The notes under the pieces: generated by a model | Seen by the model: the letters and a program-made list of their open reading frames with translations, nothing else | Told to the model about the DNA's origin: nothing | The model's database searches: none | Shown: piece after piece, positions 49,385-58,531 of the stretch | How positions within the stretch are numbered: the stretch's first letter is position 1 | Layout: each line of letters begins with the position of its first letter | Position numbers and translations under genes: made by a program | Source: Delphinapterus leucas | Taxonomy: Eukaryota; Chordata; Mammalia; Artiodactyla; Monodontidae | NCBI RefSeq assembly: GCF_002288925.2 | Contig: NW_022098000.1 | Location: forward strand, 3,741,277 to 3,805,276 | Direction: 5' to 3' | DNA: 64,000 nucleotides

Positions 49385-49580
49385 CTTTTCTGACATAGGA
49401 AACAAACTTATGGTTTCCAAAGGGCAAAGGAGAGGAGGGATAAACTGGAAGTTTGGGATTAACAGATACACACTACTGCATATAAAATAGGTAAGTAACA
49501 GGGACCTACTGTATAGTGCAGGGAACTATATTCACTATCTTGAAATAACCTATAATGGAAAAGAATCTGAAAAACAATTT
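49385..49580 (+). mobile_element. LINE-1 3'UTR fragment
   Basis: 'ggattaacagatacacacta', 'cagggacctactgtatagtg' then 'cagggaactata', and 'aaaagaatctgaaaaacaat'. It shares this 3'UTR block with 52812-52940 but faces opposite to the adjacent 48466-49315 copy. It runs into a TA/TG-rich tract. Confidence 0.8.
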
Positions 49581-49634
49581 ATATATGTATATGTATGTAT
49601 ATATGTATATACACACATATATATGTGTGTATAT
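49581..49634. repeat. (TATG)n/(TA)n low-complexity tract
   Basis: Interrupted TATATG and ACACAT runs, partly self-complementary, ending at the palindrome below. Confidence 0.8.
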
Positions 49635-49687
49635 GTTATTTAAGCTGCCCAGTCTATATATATAATAGACTGGGCAGCTTAAATAAC
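49635..49687. repeat. Perfect 22-bp-arm palindrome at an LTR edge
   Basis: The left arm 49635-49656 (GTTATTTAAGC...CCCAGTCTA) is the exact reverse complement of the right arm 49666-49687, with a 9-base TA-rich loop. The right arm is the terminal part of the MLT1 LTR; the left arm is an extra inverted copy of it. Confidence 0.95.
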
Positions 49688-50033
49688 AAACTTTTATTTC
49701 TCACAGTTCTGGAGGCTGGGAAGTCCAAATTCAAGGTGGCAGCAGATTTGGTGTTTGGTAAAGGCCCTTTTCTTGGTTATCAGACAGCTACCTTCTTCCT
49801 TATTCCTGTATTCTTTGTGTATGGTGGGGAGGGAGAGAGAGAGAAAGAGAGAGAGCGTGTGTTGGCTTTTGCTCTTCTTATAAGGGCACTAATATCATCA
49901 CGAGGGATCCATGCAAGAGATCCTTCCTCATGACATAATTACCTTCCAAGGGCCCCATCTCCAAATACTATCACATTGGGGGTTATGGATTCAACATATA
50001 AGTTTTGAGGGGACACAATTCAATCCACAGCAT
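49666..50033 (-). mobile_element. MLT1-type MaLR LTR
   Basis: 'tttctcacagttctggaggc' then 'tgggaagtcca', 'aaggtggcagcagatttggt', 'tataagggcactaatatcat', 'gggccccatctccaaatact' and 'aagttttgaggggacacaat' match an MLT1 LTR in inverted orientation, nearly complete. A (GAGA)n run at 49826-49856 lies in its variable region. No internal sequence. Confidence 0.85.
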
Positions 50034-50458
50034 ATAATCATTTTAAATGAAATTTATTTATATAATGCATCTACACATTTCCACATATAAGGCTGTATAT
50101 AATATTAAATAGAAAAATAGCATGGTGAAAATATGTATATTTTGAAAAAATACAATATTAAAGTCATATTAGTATTTAATCATACTATTTTTCAGAATAT
50201 AACATCTTTTTGGTCACTAAAACAGAAATATTAGTACTTTTCAATATCCTTAAATGCAACTTTAAGAATTGTTATTCAAACAAATTTTATAACACTCTAG
50301 GTCTTCCACAGTGTGAGTTTTATAAATTATTTTAGGTGAGACTGGAAGGAAGACAGATATTTTTCTTTGATTTTCCCACATGCATTGGATGAAAAAAAAA
50401 TTAGGTAAAGAGGCATTATCTTACCAGAATGAATTGGGCTTTTATTTTCTCTTTCTTT
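50034..50458. other. Unassigned AT-rich DNA
   Basis: Nothing recognised. Confidence 0.4.
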
Positions 50459-50721
50459 TGATGCAATTTTTCTTTTTTTAAAAAAATATTTATTTATTTG
50501 GTTGTGCCAGGTCTTAGTTGCAGCAGGGAGGCTCCTTAGTTGTGGCTCACAGGTTCCTTTGTTGCAGCTCATGGGCTCCTTCATTACGGCATGTGAACTC
50601 TTAGTTGCGACATGCATGTGGGATCTAGCTCCCTGACCAGGGATGGAACCCGGATCCCCTGCATTGGGTGTGCGGGTTCTTAACCACTGCATCACCAGGA
50701 AGTCCCTGATGAAATTTTTCT
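50459..50721 (-). mobile_element. Older tRNA-derived SINE (CHR/Bov-tA-like) with 15-bp TSD
   Basis: TSD TGATGCAATTTTTCT / TGATGAAATTTTTCT at 50459-50473 and 50707-50721. A T/A-rich start and an end 'catcaccaggaagtccc' give minus-strand orientation. It is clearly more diverged than the five 190-210 bp CHR copies and retains a B-box-like GGTTCCATCCC on the minus strand. Confidence 0.85.
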
Positions 50722-51389
50722 GACTGGTCTTCTTGGCTGCCCTAAGATCAACTTTAGATGAGTTAGCTCAGTGCTCTTCTAACTTCTTTTCTGTTCTCAG
50801 TACCTTTGTCTAAATGATCTGATTCTCTAGCAGAAATACATAGATGTTAGCAGGGTTTCAATCTGGAGCAGGGCAAGGGAGAAACTAAACATGCGCAAAT
50901 TTTCTGGAACCACTGACTTATTCACCAGTAAACTTAGAATTTATCTCTGGCAGAGACAAGTGCAGGGTGTTGACTGTCTGTAAAGATAATATATGTAACT
51001 GTGGGATCCCATGAAAGGGATATCAAAAGACACTCTAAGACTTTTGAAGGAAGGTCAGAAGTTAGTTGCTGGCAATAGATTCCAGTTGACCAAGGAAATG
51101 GTTTAGAATAAGACCAACTCTGTGTAATAATTGAGAAAACTGGGGAGACTGCCAAGATTTGTATCCTAGATGCTTACTAAAATAAGTAAATTAACATTTA
51201 CTAAGAAGATAGAAAATGATTTCGGTCCAGCAGGAAGAGGGGCTAGAGTTAGCTACATTAAAAGAAAAAAAGCATTTTTAAAAAATATTGTTTTTCAGAT
51301 GAAAGTAGAAATCACAATTAGAGGAACAGGAAGGCTTACTTTCTCTTCATCTCACAAATATTTAATATCAGAGAATTTCAAAGAATCTT
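50722..51389. other. Unassigned non-coding DNA
   Basis: No gene or named repeat recognised. Confidence 0.4.
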
Positions 51390-51500
51390 CTGTCTTGCAG
51401 GTTGGCTTCTGAAAGAAGTAGAGTTTTGAGATGTAGTTTAGCTGAAGTTAAAGAGTGCTCTTGGGATCAACAGGTGGAAAAAGGAGATATAAAGAAGAGT
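51390..51500 (+). repeat. Ancient interspersed repeat, copy 1 (family not named)
   Basis: Shares 'gaagtag', 'gagtttagc'-type and 'gagtgctcttgggatcaaca' blocks, in order, with 53310-53420. I recognise the pattern as an old mammalian interspersed repeat but cannot name the family. Confidence 0.5.
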
Positions 51501-51896
51501 GAATAGAGGAAAAAGTCAGGCGTTGTGACAGTCACAGCGAACCCCACCCAGGGAGCTCTGGTGCTGGTGGCCTTTGCTGTGTCTCCAGTTGGCTGAGGTG
51601 CTAGAGCTTTATACCCATACTTTGATGTAGAAATATAGATCAGCCTTTTTTGGGGAGACCTGCCAAAAAATCCCTGGAAAAATTTGCTTAACTCTTAGTT
51701 TACACTGTGCTGAAGATTAAATGAAGAACTGTGAGTAGGTAGTCCATGAAATGCTGATTGACTAATGAAAGAATTTTGGACCAGGAATCCAGGTATTTGG
51801 GTTCAAATCGTGCCTCTGCCATTAACTGATTGTGAAAACACATAGTTCTTAGTTTCTCTTTCTAAATGTAGGGTGGTCCATTAGAGGTATAAAGTA

Positions 51897-52125
51897 TAAA
51901 AAAATCTTTTTTTTTTTTTTTTTTTGTGGTACGCGGGCCTCTCACTGTTGTGGCCTCTCCCGTTGCGGAGCACAGGCTCTGGACGTGCAGGCTCAGCAGC
52001 CATGGCTCACGGGCCCAGCCGCTCTGCGGCATGTGGGATCTTCCCAGACCAGGGCACGAACCCACGTCCCCTGCATCGGCAGGTGGACTCTCAACCACTG
52101 CGCCACCAGGGAAGCCCTAAAAAAA
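51897..52125 (-). mobile_element. CHR-type tRNA-derived SINE
   Basis: Poly-T run at 51908-51925 and end 'caccagggaagccc' at 52117. Flanking TAAAAAAA followed by TC or CC and T-runs (51897 and 52118 onward) forms an approximate TSD. B-box-like GGTTCGTGCCC is present on the minus strand. Confidence 0.92.
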
Positions 52126-52811
52126 CCTTTTTTCTACAAAACTTTAATGGGTTATTTATCTCAATCATGGGGATATGTTATATGTATAAAAAAATCACCT
52201 AGACATCTCAAATTTTATATATTTTTTCAAATTGTAATATCCTTCAACCAAATCTTTGATTAGAGAAATGAACTTCATTCAGTAGCTTGAATTCTCCTTC
52301 CTTGTTTCCTTTAAGGCTCTCTTAGCTAACCAGGAAGCAGAGGCCTTACAGAGAAATGAAATATTCAAAAGGCAGCAACAGAAGTACAGAGAAGGATGAT
52401 CTTTGTATTGGATGACTAGCCTTTCAATAACGTGTATCTTTTCAACCTACCCAATAGGAAAATTATAAAGACTTTCTACTACATCTATTTCAAAAAAGTA
52501 AACTTTACAAGTTGTACTGCATTGTTATTTTGGTGGAGGAAAATTGCAAAGCACATATGATATTGATGAAAACCTAATCCTAAGGTTTATAAAACAGTTA
52601 GGAATGATTTATGAAAAAAATAATAGTACAACATTTGGAACGGATTTCTAAGTCAGCGGCTTGGGGAGGTGATTCTGCGAATTGCTGCAGTGGTGATGTG
52701 GCTCAATCATTACTGCAGAAAATGACACAGAGAATAGATAAGGAGATCATTTGTCTTAAAAGATTTACTGTTGGAGTTGGTTGGGAGATTTAGAGAGCTA
52801 TTGCGTTAGGA
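52126..52811. other. Unassigned non-coding DNA
   Basis: Nothing recognised. Confidence 0.4.
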
Positions 52812-53082
52812 GGTTGGGATTAACAGATACACACTACTATATATAAAATAGATAACCAAAAGGACCTACTGTGTAGCACAGCAAACTATACTCAATATTT
52901 TGTAATAACCTGTAAGGAAAGAGAATCTGAAAAAGAATACGCATACACATATACATATATATACACATATGTATACACATACATACATATATACATACAT
53001 ATATATATCTGAATCACTGTGCTGTACAGCTGAAACTAACATGATATTGTAAGTCAACTATACTTCAATTTCTAAAATTCAA
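52812..53082 (+). mobile_element. LINE-1 3'UTR and 3' end
   Basis: 'ggattaacagatacacacta', 'aaggacctactgtgtagcac', 'taacctgtaaggaaagagaa' then 'tctgaaaaag', a TA/CA-rich tract at 52940-53006, and 'gtgctgtacagctgaaacta' with an A-rich end. Same family as 49385-49580. Confidence 0.82.
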
Positions 53083-53309
53083 AAAAAATGTGACTTTTGC
53101 CAATCAAAATATGATAAATCCTTAGGATAGGCTATGGAATACTAAACTGAAGCAAAATTAGCCATGAAATTTAAAAAATCATATCCATTTGAGTATGAAG
53201 TTTCACCAATACCTACACATATATGTACAAGGATGTTTACTGAAACACTACAAAGAGTAATTGGAAATGTGTATTGTAGACAAGTATGTTTCATTATTAG
53301 GCAGATACA

Positions 53310-53740
53310 ATGTTCCAGGTTAGGTTCTCTGAGAAGTAGATTCGGAGATGGAGTTTAGCACATAAGAAATTTATTAGGAAGTGTTCTTGGAATCAATATC
53401 TGGGGAAGGGAGGGGAGAGGGGAAGGACTGAGTGAATAGTCAAGCTGAAATGTATGCCTGACCTCAGCCTCTGGAGCTAATAGGACTAGTCAGAGTTGGC
53501 CCATCTTGGAGAGAATGACCAAGTCTTTTACCCCTGCTCCATCAATCACTGGACAGAGGCCGCCCTGGGGAGGGTGCAGATCCCTGCAGCTGAGATAATC
53601 TTTGCAGGCGCTGCCAGCTGAAGGCTTTCTGCCAACTGCATTTCTAGTAGCTGGGGCTACAAATTCTTCTTTGGGAGAATCTGGATGGCAGATCTCCTTG
53701 TCCATCACATACACAGCACATGATGGGTTCAAATATCAAC
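53310..53740 (+). repeat. Ancient interspersed repeat, copy 2 (family not named)
   Basis: 'gaagtagattcggagatgga' then 'gtttagcac', 'gtgttcttggaatcaatatc', 'ggactagtcagagttggccc' and 'ctgccagctgaaggctttct'. It shares its first 100 bp with 51390-51500. I cannot name the family. The 80-codon minus frame at 53490-53732 lies inside and is not supported as a gene. Confidence 0.5.
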
Positions 53741-53907
53741 AAATTAAATACTATGACCAACAGTACATGATCTATGACTAACTGACCATGGACTTTACTT
53801 TCCTCATTTTTTAATGGTCACTTTTACCCAGGATTGTTGAAAATTAATACATGTAAATAGGCTTAGAATGCACCTGTAATATAATGCCCACTGTATGAAA
53901 ATAGTGA

Positions 53908-54170
53908 TTTTATTTTTATTTATTTTTTATTGAAGTATAGTTGATTTACAATGTTGTGTTAATTACTACTGTATAGGAAAGTGATTCAGTTATACATATA
54001 TATATATGCACACATTATTTTTTTAATATTCTTTCCCATTATGGTTTATCATAAGATATTGAATATAGTTCTCTGTGCTATACAGTAGGACCTGGTTGTT
54101 TATCCATACTGTATATAAAAGCTTACATCTGCTAATCCCAACTTTCCACTCCATCCAAGAGTGATTTAAA
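53908..54170 (-). mobile_element. LINE-1 3'UTR and tail
   Basis: T-rich start, 'ttattgaagtatagttgatt' then 'tacaatgttgtg', 'gaatatagttctctgtgcta' and 'cagtaggacctgg'. Inverted relative to 52812-53082, same 3'UTR family. Confidence 0.82.
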
Positions 54171-55885
54171 AATAGTACTATAAGTCCCTGCATTCAGAGT
54201 GGGTGAAGTCTTCATAGCTTTTATCTTCCTAATAATTGTTCTGTATATTTAGGTTTTCTGCCAACTGGAATGTTTTCAAGGAAAACATTTCATTTATTTT
54301 TAATTTAAAAACCAGAAAAAAAAACCTTAAAACTGCAAGCTTTATATGCCAGTAGCCCTTGAAAATTCCGTTGACTTTCCATTATGTTTATAATATGTTT
54401 CCCTAGTATAAGTATCAGCGTTTCTACACTAATATTTTAAAATTTCTTTTGTCTTTGAAAGTTTTAGGAAGCTAAATGTATAATCTTTGAGAATGTAGTT
54501 TAAAAATTATGACATACACACTTAGATAACTTGAACAATACAAAAGTTAATTGAAACTAATCTAGAAATACAAATTCAGTCTTAAGGCTGGTTATGTGTT
54601 TGTCACATACTTTGGCAGAGGTAGAAGGGCTTTGTTTTGTTACAAAATAACTATGGAAGTTAAAGAATGTGTGTGATTTTCTTTTCCTCAAACTAATTTA
54701 TATGTAATATTTGTTTTCTGAGGAATTGACTTAAAGGTTCATATTTCAGGGCTTCTTTGTCAGTAGGAAACTTGGCAAAGACCTCTGCAGATAAAACATT
54801 CACTGGTGGTAGAGCCGGCCACTAAAGGGCCAGTTTTCTGCTGCACTTGACTTCCTTCTACTTTAAAAGGAAAAAGGGGCAGAAAATTTTGGAGGAGACA
54901 ATTTTATGAATGACCTTTCTCCCCACCAAACTCTCTAGACACTGCAACAAACAACTTTTCTATGGAAATAGATATTGAATAAATATAACATTTGTATGTA
55001 CTTATGGAATAAAATCAAGTTTTTTCTTTTAGTTGAATGCTTCTCATACTTCTGCTCTTTTGTTTGCCCCTACTAAGAAAAAGTAGAACATTCTTGTTGA
55101 AGAAATCATAAAATACAAGATTAATTACTGATTTAAAAAAATAAAATTTAGGGAAACATAAATATGCTATATAACTTTGGGTTTTTCAGCTTAAGCAGGT
55201 AACCTAATAACTTTCAGACTGATGAGATGTAATAAAACACTAAAGTTAATGAGCCATAGGAAGGAAATCACCAATTTTTCTGAAGGAAGACACAAAATTG
55301 AGTAAGCTGGTGGCATGGACATTTCTGTCCCCCAGATCATGAAGTGAATGAAGCAAATACTGAGACCACTGAGAAGAGTTTAGTGTTCAGAATCTGTACA
55401 TTCTTGTGTTGAATGAACACAAGAGGCTTTATCAGCTAAAATGGCAAGCTATAACTCTCCCAAGTGGAACAATGAGAAACCCAGATATGAGTAGACAAAC
55501 ACAGGTAGCAAGGGTGCTCATTCACGAATTTCTCCCTATCTTATGTTTCAATATGGAGATTAACTAGAGATAAAACCTAAAATAAATGATAACCTAAATA
55601 AACTTGAAATAAAGCAGTTCAAAGTCATTACTAAATGTCTGAAATTATCAACTAAGAATAAGTTAGGGATGTGATATCAATGTTCTAGATGACAAAAATT
55701 TCAAACTTTTCTTAGTCATATCATCCTTAATTGTAGCATCTACTTTCAGATTAGCACAGAGAGGTAGCCAGTTAGATTAAGGTACCTAGAAAATAGAGTA
55801 ATTGATCCAAAGAAGTGGTAGGCTGGAGACTCAAGGATAATGAGTTATATAATTTTTATCCTGTTTCTTCAAGTCCCTCTGAAAT
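54171..55885. other. Repeat-poor unassigned AT-rich DNA
   Basis: No named repeat, gene or long open frame recognised. Confidence 0.45.
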
Positions 55886-56065
55886 CAGTAATTCTCAAAC
55901 TTTGGTCCCTGAACCTGCAGGATCGTCATTATATGTGAACATGTTAAAAAAGGCAAATTCTCAAGCACCACCCCAGACCTACTAAACCAAAGACTCTGGG
56001 GTGAGTCTTTTTCTTAACAGGCCCTCCAGGTGATTCTGATGCAAGCTAAATATCGAAAGCCATTG
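55886..56065 (-). mobile_element. MER5A-like hAT-Charlie DNA transposon
   Basis: It starts CAGTAATTCTCAAACTTTGG and includes 'accaccccagacctactaaa', 'ggccctccaggtgattctga' and a decayed terminal repeat ending CATTG. Order and size (about 180 bp) fit a non-autonomous MER5A-type element in inverted orientation. An 8-bp TSD is not evident. Confidence 0.75.
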
Positions 56066-57042
56066 TTTTAGGAAAAAAAAATCATTAAAATGAAATGGCA
56101 TTCTATTAAATTATATAGATAGCTAAATTTTCATATGTTTGAATTTTAGATAAAATGTACTTTAGACATTAGCTGACTCATTACCAATTGGTTTCATCAT
56201 ACGGTGATGCCAAAAATTTGTCTTCCTTGGTGTCATTTCTTAAACTGTATGTAAGTATTTGTTTGTTCGATTGTTGAATACGATTATTTTTATTACTTTT
56301 TTTGTAGAAAGAATGAAAAATACCAAAGGACTGATATTACTTATTGAAACAGAATTCTCATAAATTTTATGAGTGAAACAATACCCAAAATTATTAGATG
56401 CATAAGAAGTTACAAACTTTTAGTTCCACTTGGATGATTATGGCCTTAATCTTACTGATTCTGTGTTTAATTGTGGAAGAAAATACGAATGAGCCAAGAA
56501 AATGTATGAATTTTGGAAATGTATCATCAAAGATTGTGATTTAAAAGGAAATATAATTACAGGTTGTAAAACATTTTTTGGCTCTCTGGGAATGGAAATA
56601 CTCTTAAAACAAATGAGGAAAAACCCTATTCTCTCTTATAGTTTTACTTATCGATTTTTCTGTGTGCATGTAAACAACATTCAATCAATTGCTCTCAAAC
56701 TAAAAGATCTATGAAATTTCTTTTGGTACCAAAGAGTCAAATATAAAATACCAGTTCTATACTATTCTAAGCTCTACACACTTACTTTTTGCTGATTTCA
56801 TTATTTGGCTAAGAATTTTTAAAATTGTAATCTTCATATATTTTATTTAGCAAGCTAAGAGATCTAGAACCAAATAAAAAAATTAAAGAGATAACATAGC
56901 TATTTTATTAATAAGATATTATTACTCATATTGATCCTATTTTAAAGTAGAGAAGCTTTCATGGAGGTTATAAGAAAAGGCCTATAAGGGGAAAAGCTGT
57001 AGGATTGAATAGATTTCATTTGTCTAGATTGGAAAAAAGTAT
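56066..57042. other. Unassigned AT-rich DNA
   Basis: Nothing recognised. A 70-codon frame at 56502-56714 has no domain. Confidence 0.4.
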
Positions 57043-57058
57043 AAGAAAATAATTGCTA
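57043..57058 (+). repeat. Target-site duplication, left copy (L1)
   Basis: AAGAAAATAATTGCTA, identical to 61421-61436. Confidence 0.92.
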
Positions 57059-57878
57059 GGTGCCCTGAGCCAAGATGGCGGAGTAGAAGGACGTGCTCTC
57101 ACTCCCTCTTGTAAGAACAACAGCCACAATGAGATGGTAGGATGGGCAAAATCACAGTAAAATCAAATCACATAACTGTTGGGTGGATGACTCACAGACT
57201 GGAGAGCACTTATACCACAGAAGTCCACACACTGGAGTGAAGGTTCTGAGCCCCATGTCAGGTTTCCCAACCTGGGGGTCCAGTAACAGGAGGAGGAATT
57301 CCTAGAGAATCAGACTTTGAAGTCCAGTGGGAATGGATTGCAGGACCTCAGCAGGACAGGGGGAAACAGAGACTCCACTCTTGGAGGGCACACACAAAGT
57401 AGTGTGCTCATCAGGACCCAGGGGAAGCAGCAGTGACCCCAGAGGAGACTGAACCAGACCTACCTGCCAGTGTTGGAGGGTCTCCTGCAGAGGCAGAGGG
57501 TGGCTGTGGCTCACTGTGGGGACAAGGACAATGGCAGCAGAAGTTCTGGGACGTACTCCTTGGTGTGAGCCCTCCCAGAGTCTGCTATTAGCCCTACCAA
57601 AGAGCTCAGGTAGTCTCAAGTGTTGGGTTGCCTCAGGCCAAACAACCAACAGGGAGGGAACTCAGCCCCACCCATGGGCAGTCAAGCGGATTAAAGTTTT
57701 ACTGAGCTGTGCCCACCAGAGAAACAGTCAACTCTATCTACCACCAGTCTCTCCCATCAGGAAACTTGCACAAGCCTCATAGACAGCTTAATCCACCAGA
57801 GGGCAGACAGCAGAAACAAAAAGAACTACAATCCTGCAGCCTGTGGACAAAATCCACATTCACAGAAAGACAGACAAG
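57059..57878 (+). promoter_or_regulatory. LINE-1 5'UTR with YY1-type site
   Basis: CAAGATGGCGG at about 57070-57080 matches the YY1-type site found at the start of L1 5'UTRs, where it directs accurate initiation. The rest is moderately GC-rich non-coding sequence. Frames at 57302-57649 (minus) and 57516-57782 (plus) are chance readings within it. Confidence 0.7.
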
Positions 57879-58229
57879 ATGAAAAGGCAGAGGGCTATGT
57901 ACCCGATGAAGGAACGAGATAAAACCCCAGAAAAACAACTAAATGAAGTGGAGATAGGCAACCTTCCAGAGAAAGAATTCAGAATAATGATAGTGAAGAT
58001 AATCCAGGACCTCTGAAAAAGAATGGAGGCAAAGATTGAGAAGATGCAAGAAATGTTTAACAAAGACCTAGAAGAATTAAATAACAAACAAACAGAGATG
58101 AACAATATAATAACTGAGATAAAAACTACACTAGAAGGAATCAACAGCAGAATAACTGAGGCAGAAGAATGGATAAGTGACCCAGAAGACAGAATGGTGG
58201 AATTCACTGCTGCGGAACAGAATAAAGAA
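57879..58229 (+). pseudogene. LINE-1 ORF1, 5' part
   Basis: ORF1 starts at ATG 57879 (MKRQRAMYPMKERDKTPEK...). An in-frame TGA at 58014-58016 interrupts it after 45 codons, and the same frame resumes at 58023 with a heptad-rich coiled coil ('[20 protein letters not shown]', '[19 protein letters not shown]'), the trimerisation region of ORF1p. At 58229/58230 the sequence switches abruptly to ORF2 sequence. The RRM and C-terminal domain are therefore absent. Because that switch abuts a duplication and an N gap, I treat it as an assembly error, not a fusion protein. Confidence 0.85.
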
Positions 58230-58431
58230 AAAATGGACAACCTGGAAGAAATGGACAAATTTTTAGAAAGGTATAACCTTCCAAGACTGAACCAGGAAGA
58301 AATAGAAAATATTAACAGACCAATCATAAGCAATGAAATTGAAACTGTGATTAAAAGTCTTCCAACAAACAAAAGTCCAGGACCAGATGGCTTCACAGGA
58401 GACTTCTATCAAACATTTAGAGAAGAGCTAA
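58230..58431 (+). repeat. 202-bp direct duplication, copy 1, abutting the gap
   Basis: By eye identical to 58641-58842 (starting AAAATGGACAACC, ending GAAGAGCTAA). It encodes the RT-proximal segment of ORF2 but is joined to ORF1. Most likely an artefactual contig end. Confidence 0.9.
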
Positions 58432-58531
58432 NNNNNNNNNNNNNNNNNNNNNNNNNNNNNNNNNNNNNNNNNNNNNNNNNNNNNNNNNNNNNNNNNNNNN
58501 NNNNNNNNNNNNNNNNNNNNNNNNNNNNNNN
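58432..58531. other. Assembly gap, 100 N
   Basis: Exactly 100 undetermined bases, the usual placeholder for a gap of unknown size. L1 organisation predicts that roughly 2 kb (the rest of ORF1 and the endonuclease part of ORF2) is missing. Confidence 0.97.

Noticed and set aside
57860..58396. A 178-codon open frame on the minus strand
   Set aside because: It is the antisense of L1 ORF1/ORF2 coding sequence, with hydrophobic composition caused by the complement of A-rich codons.
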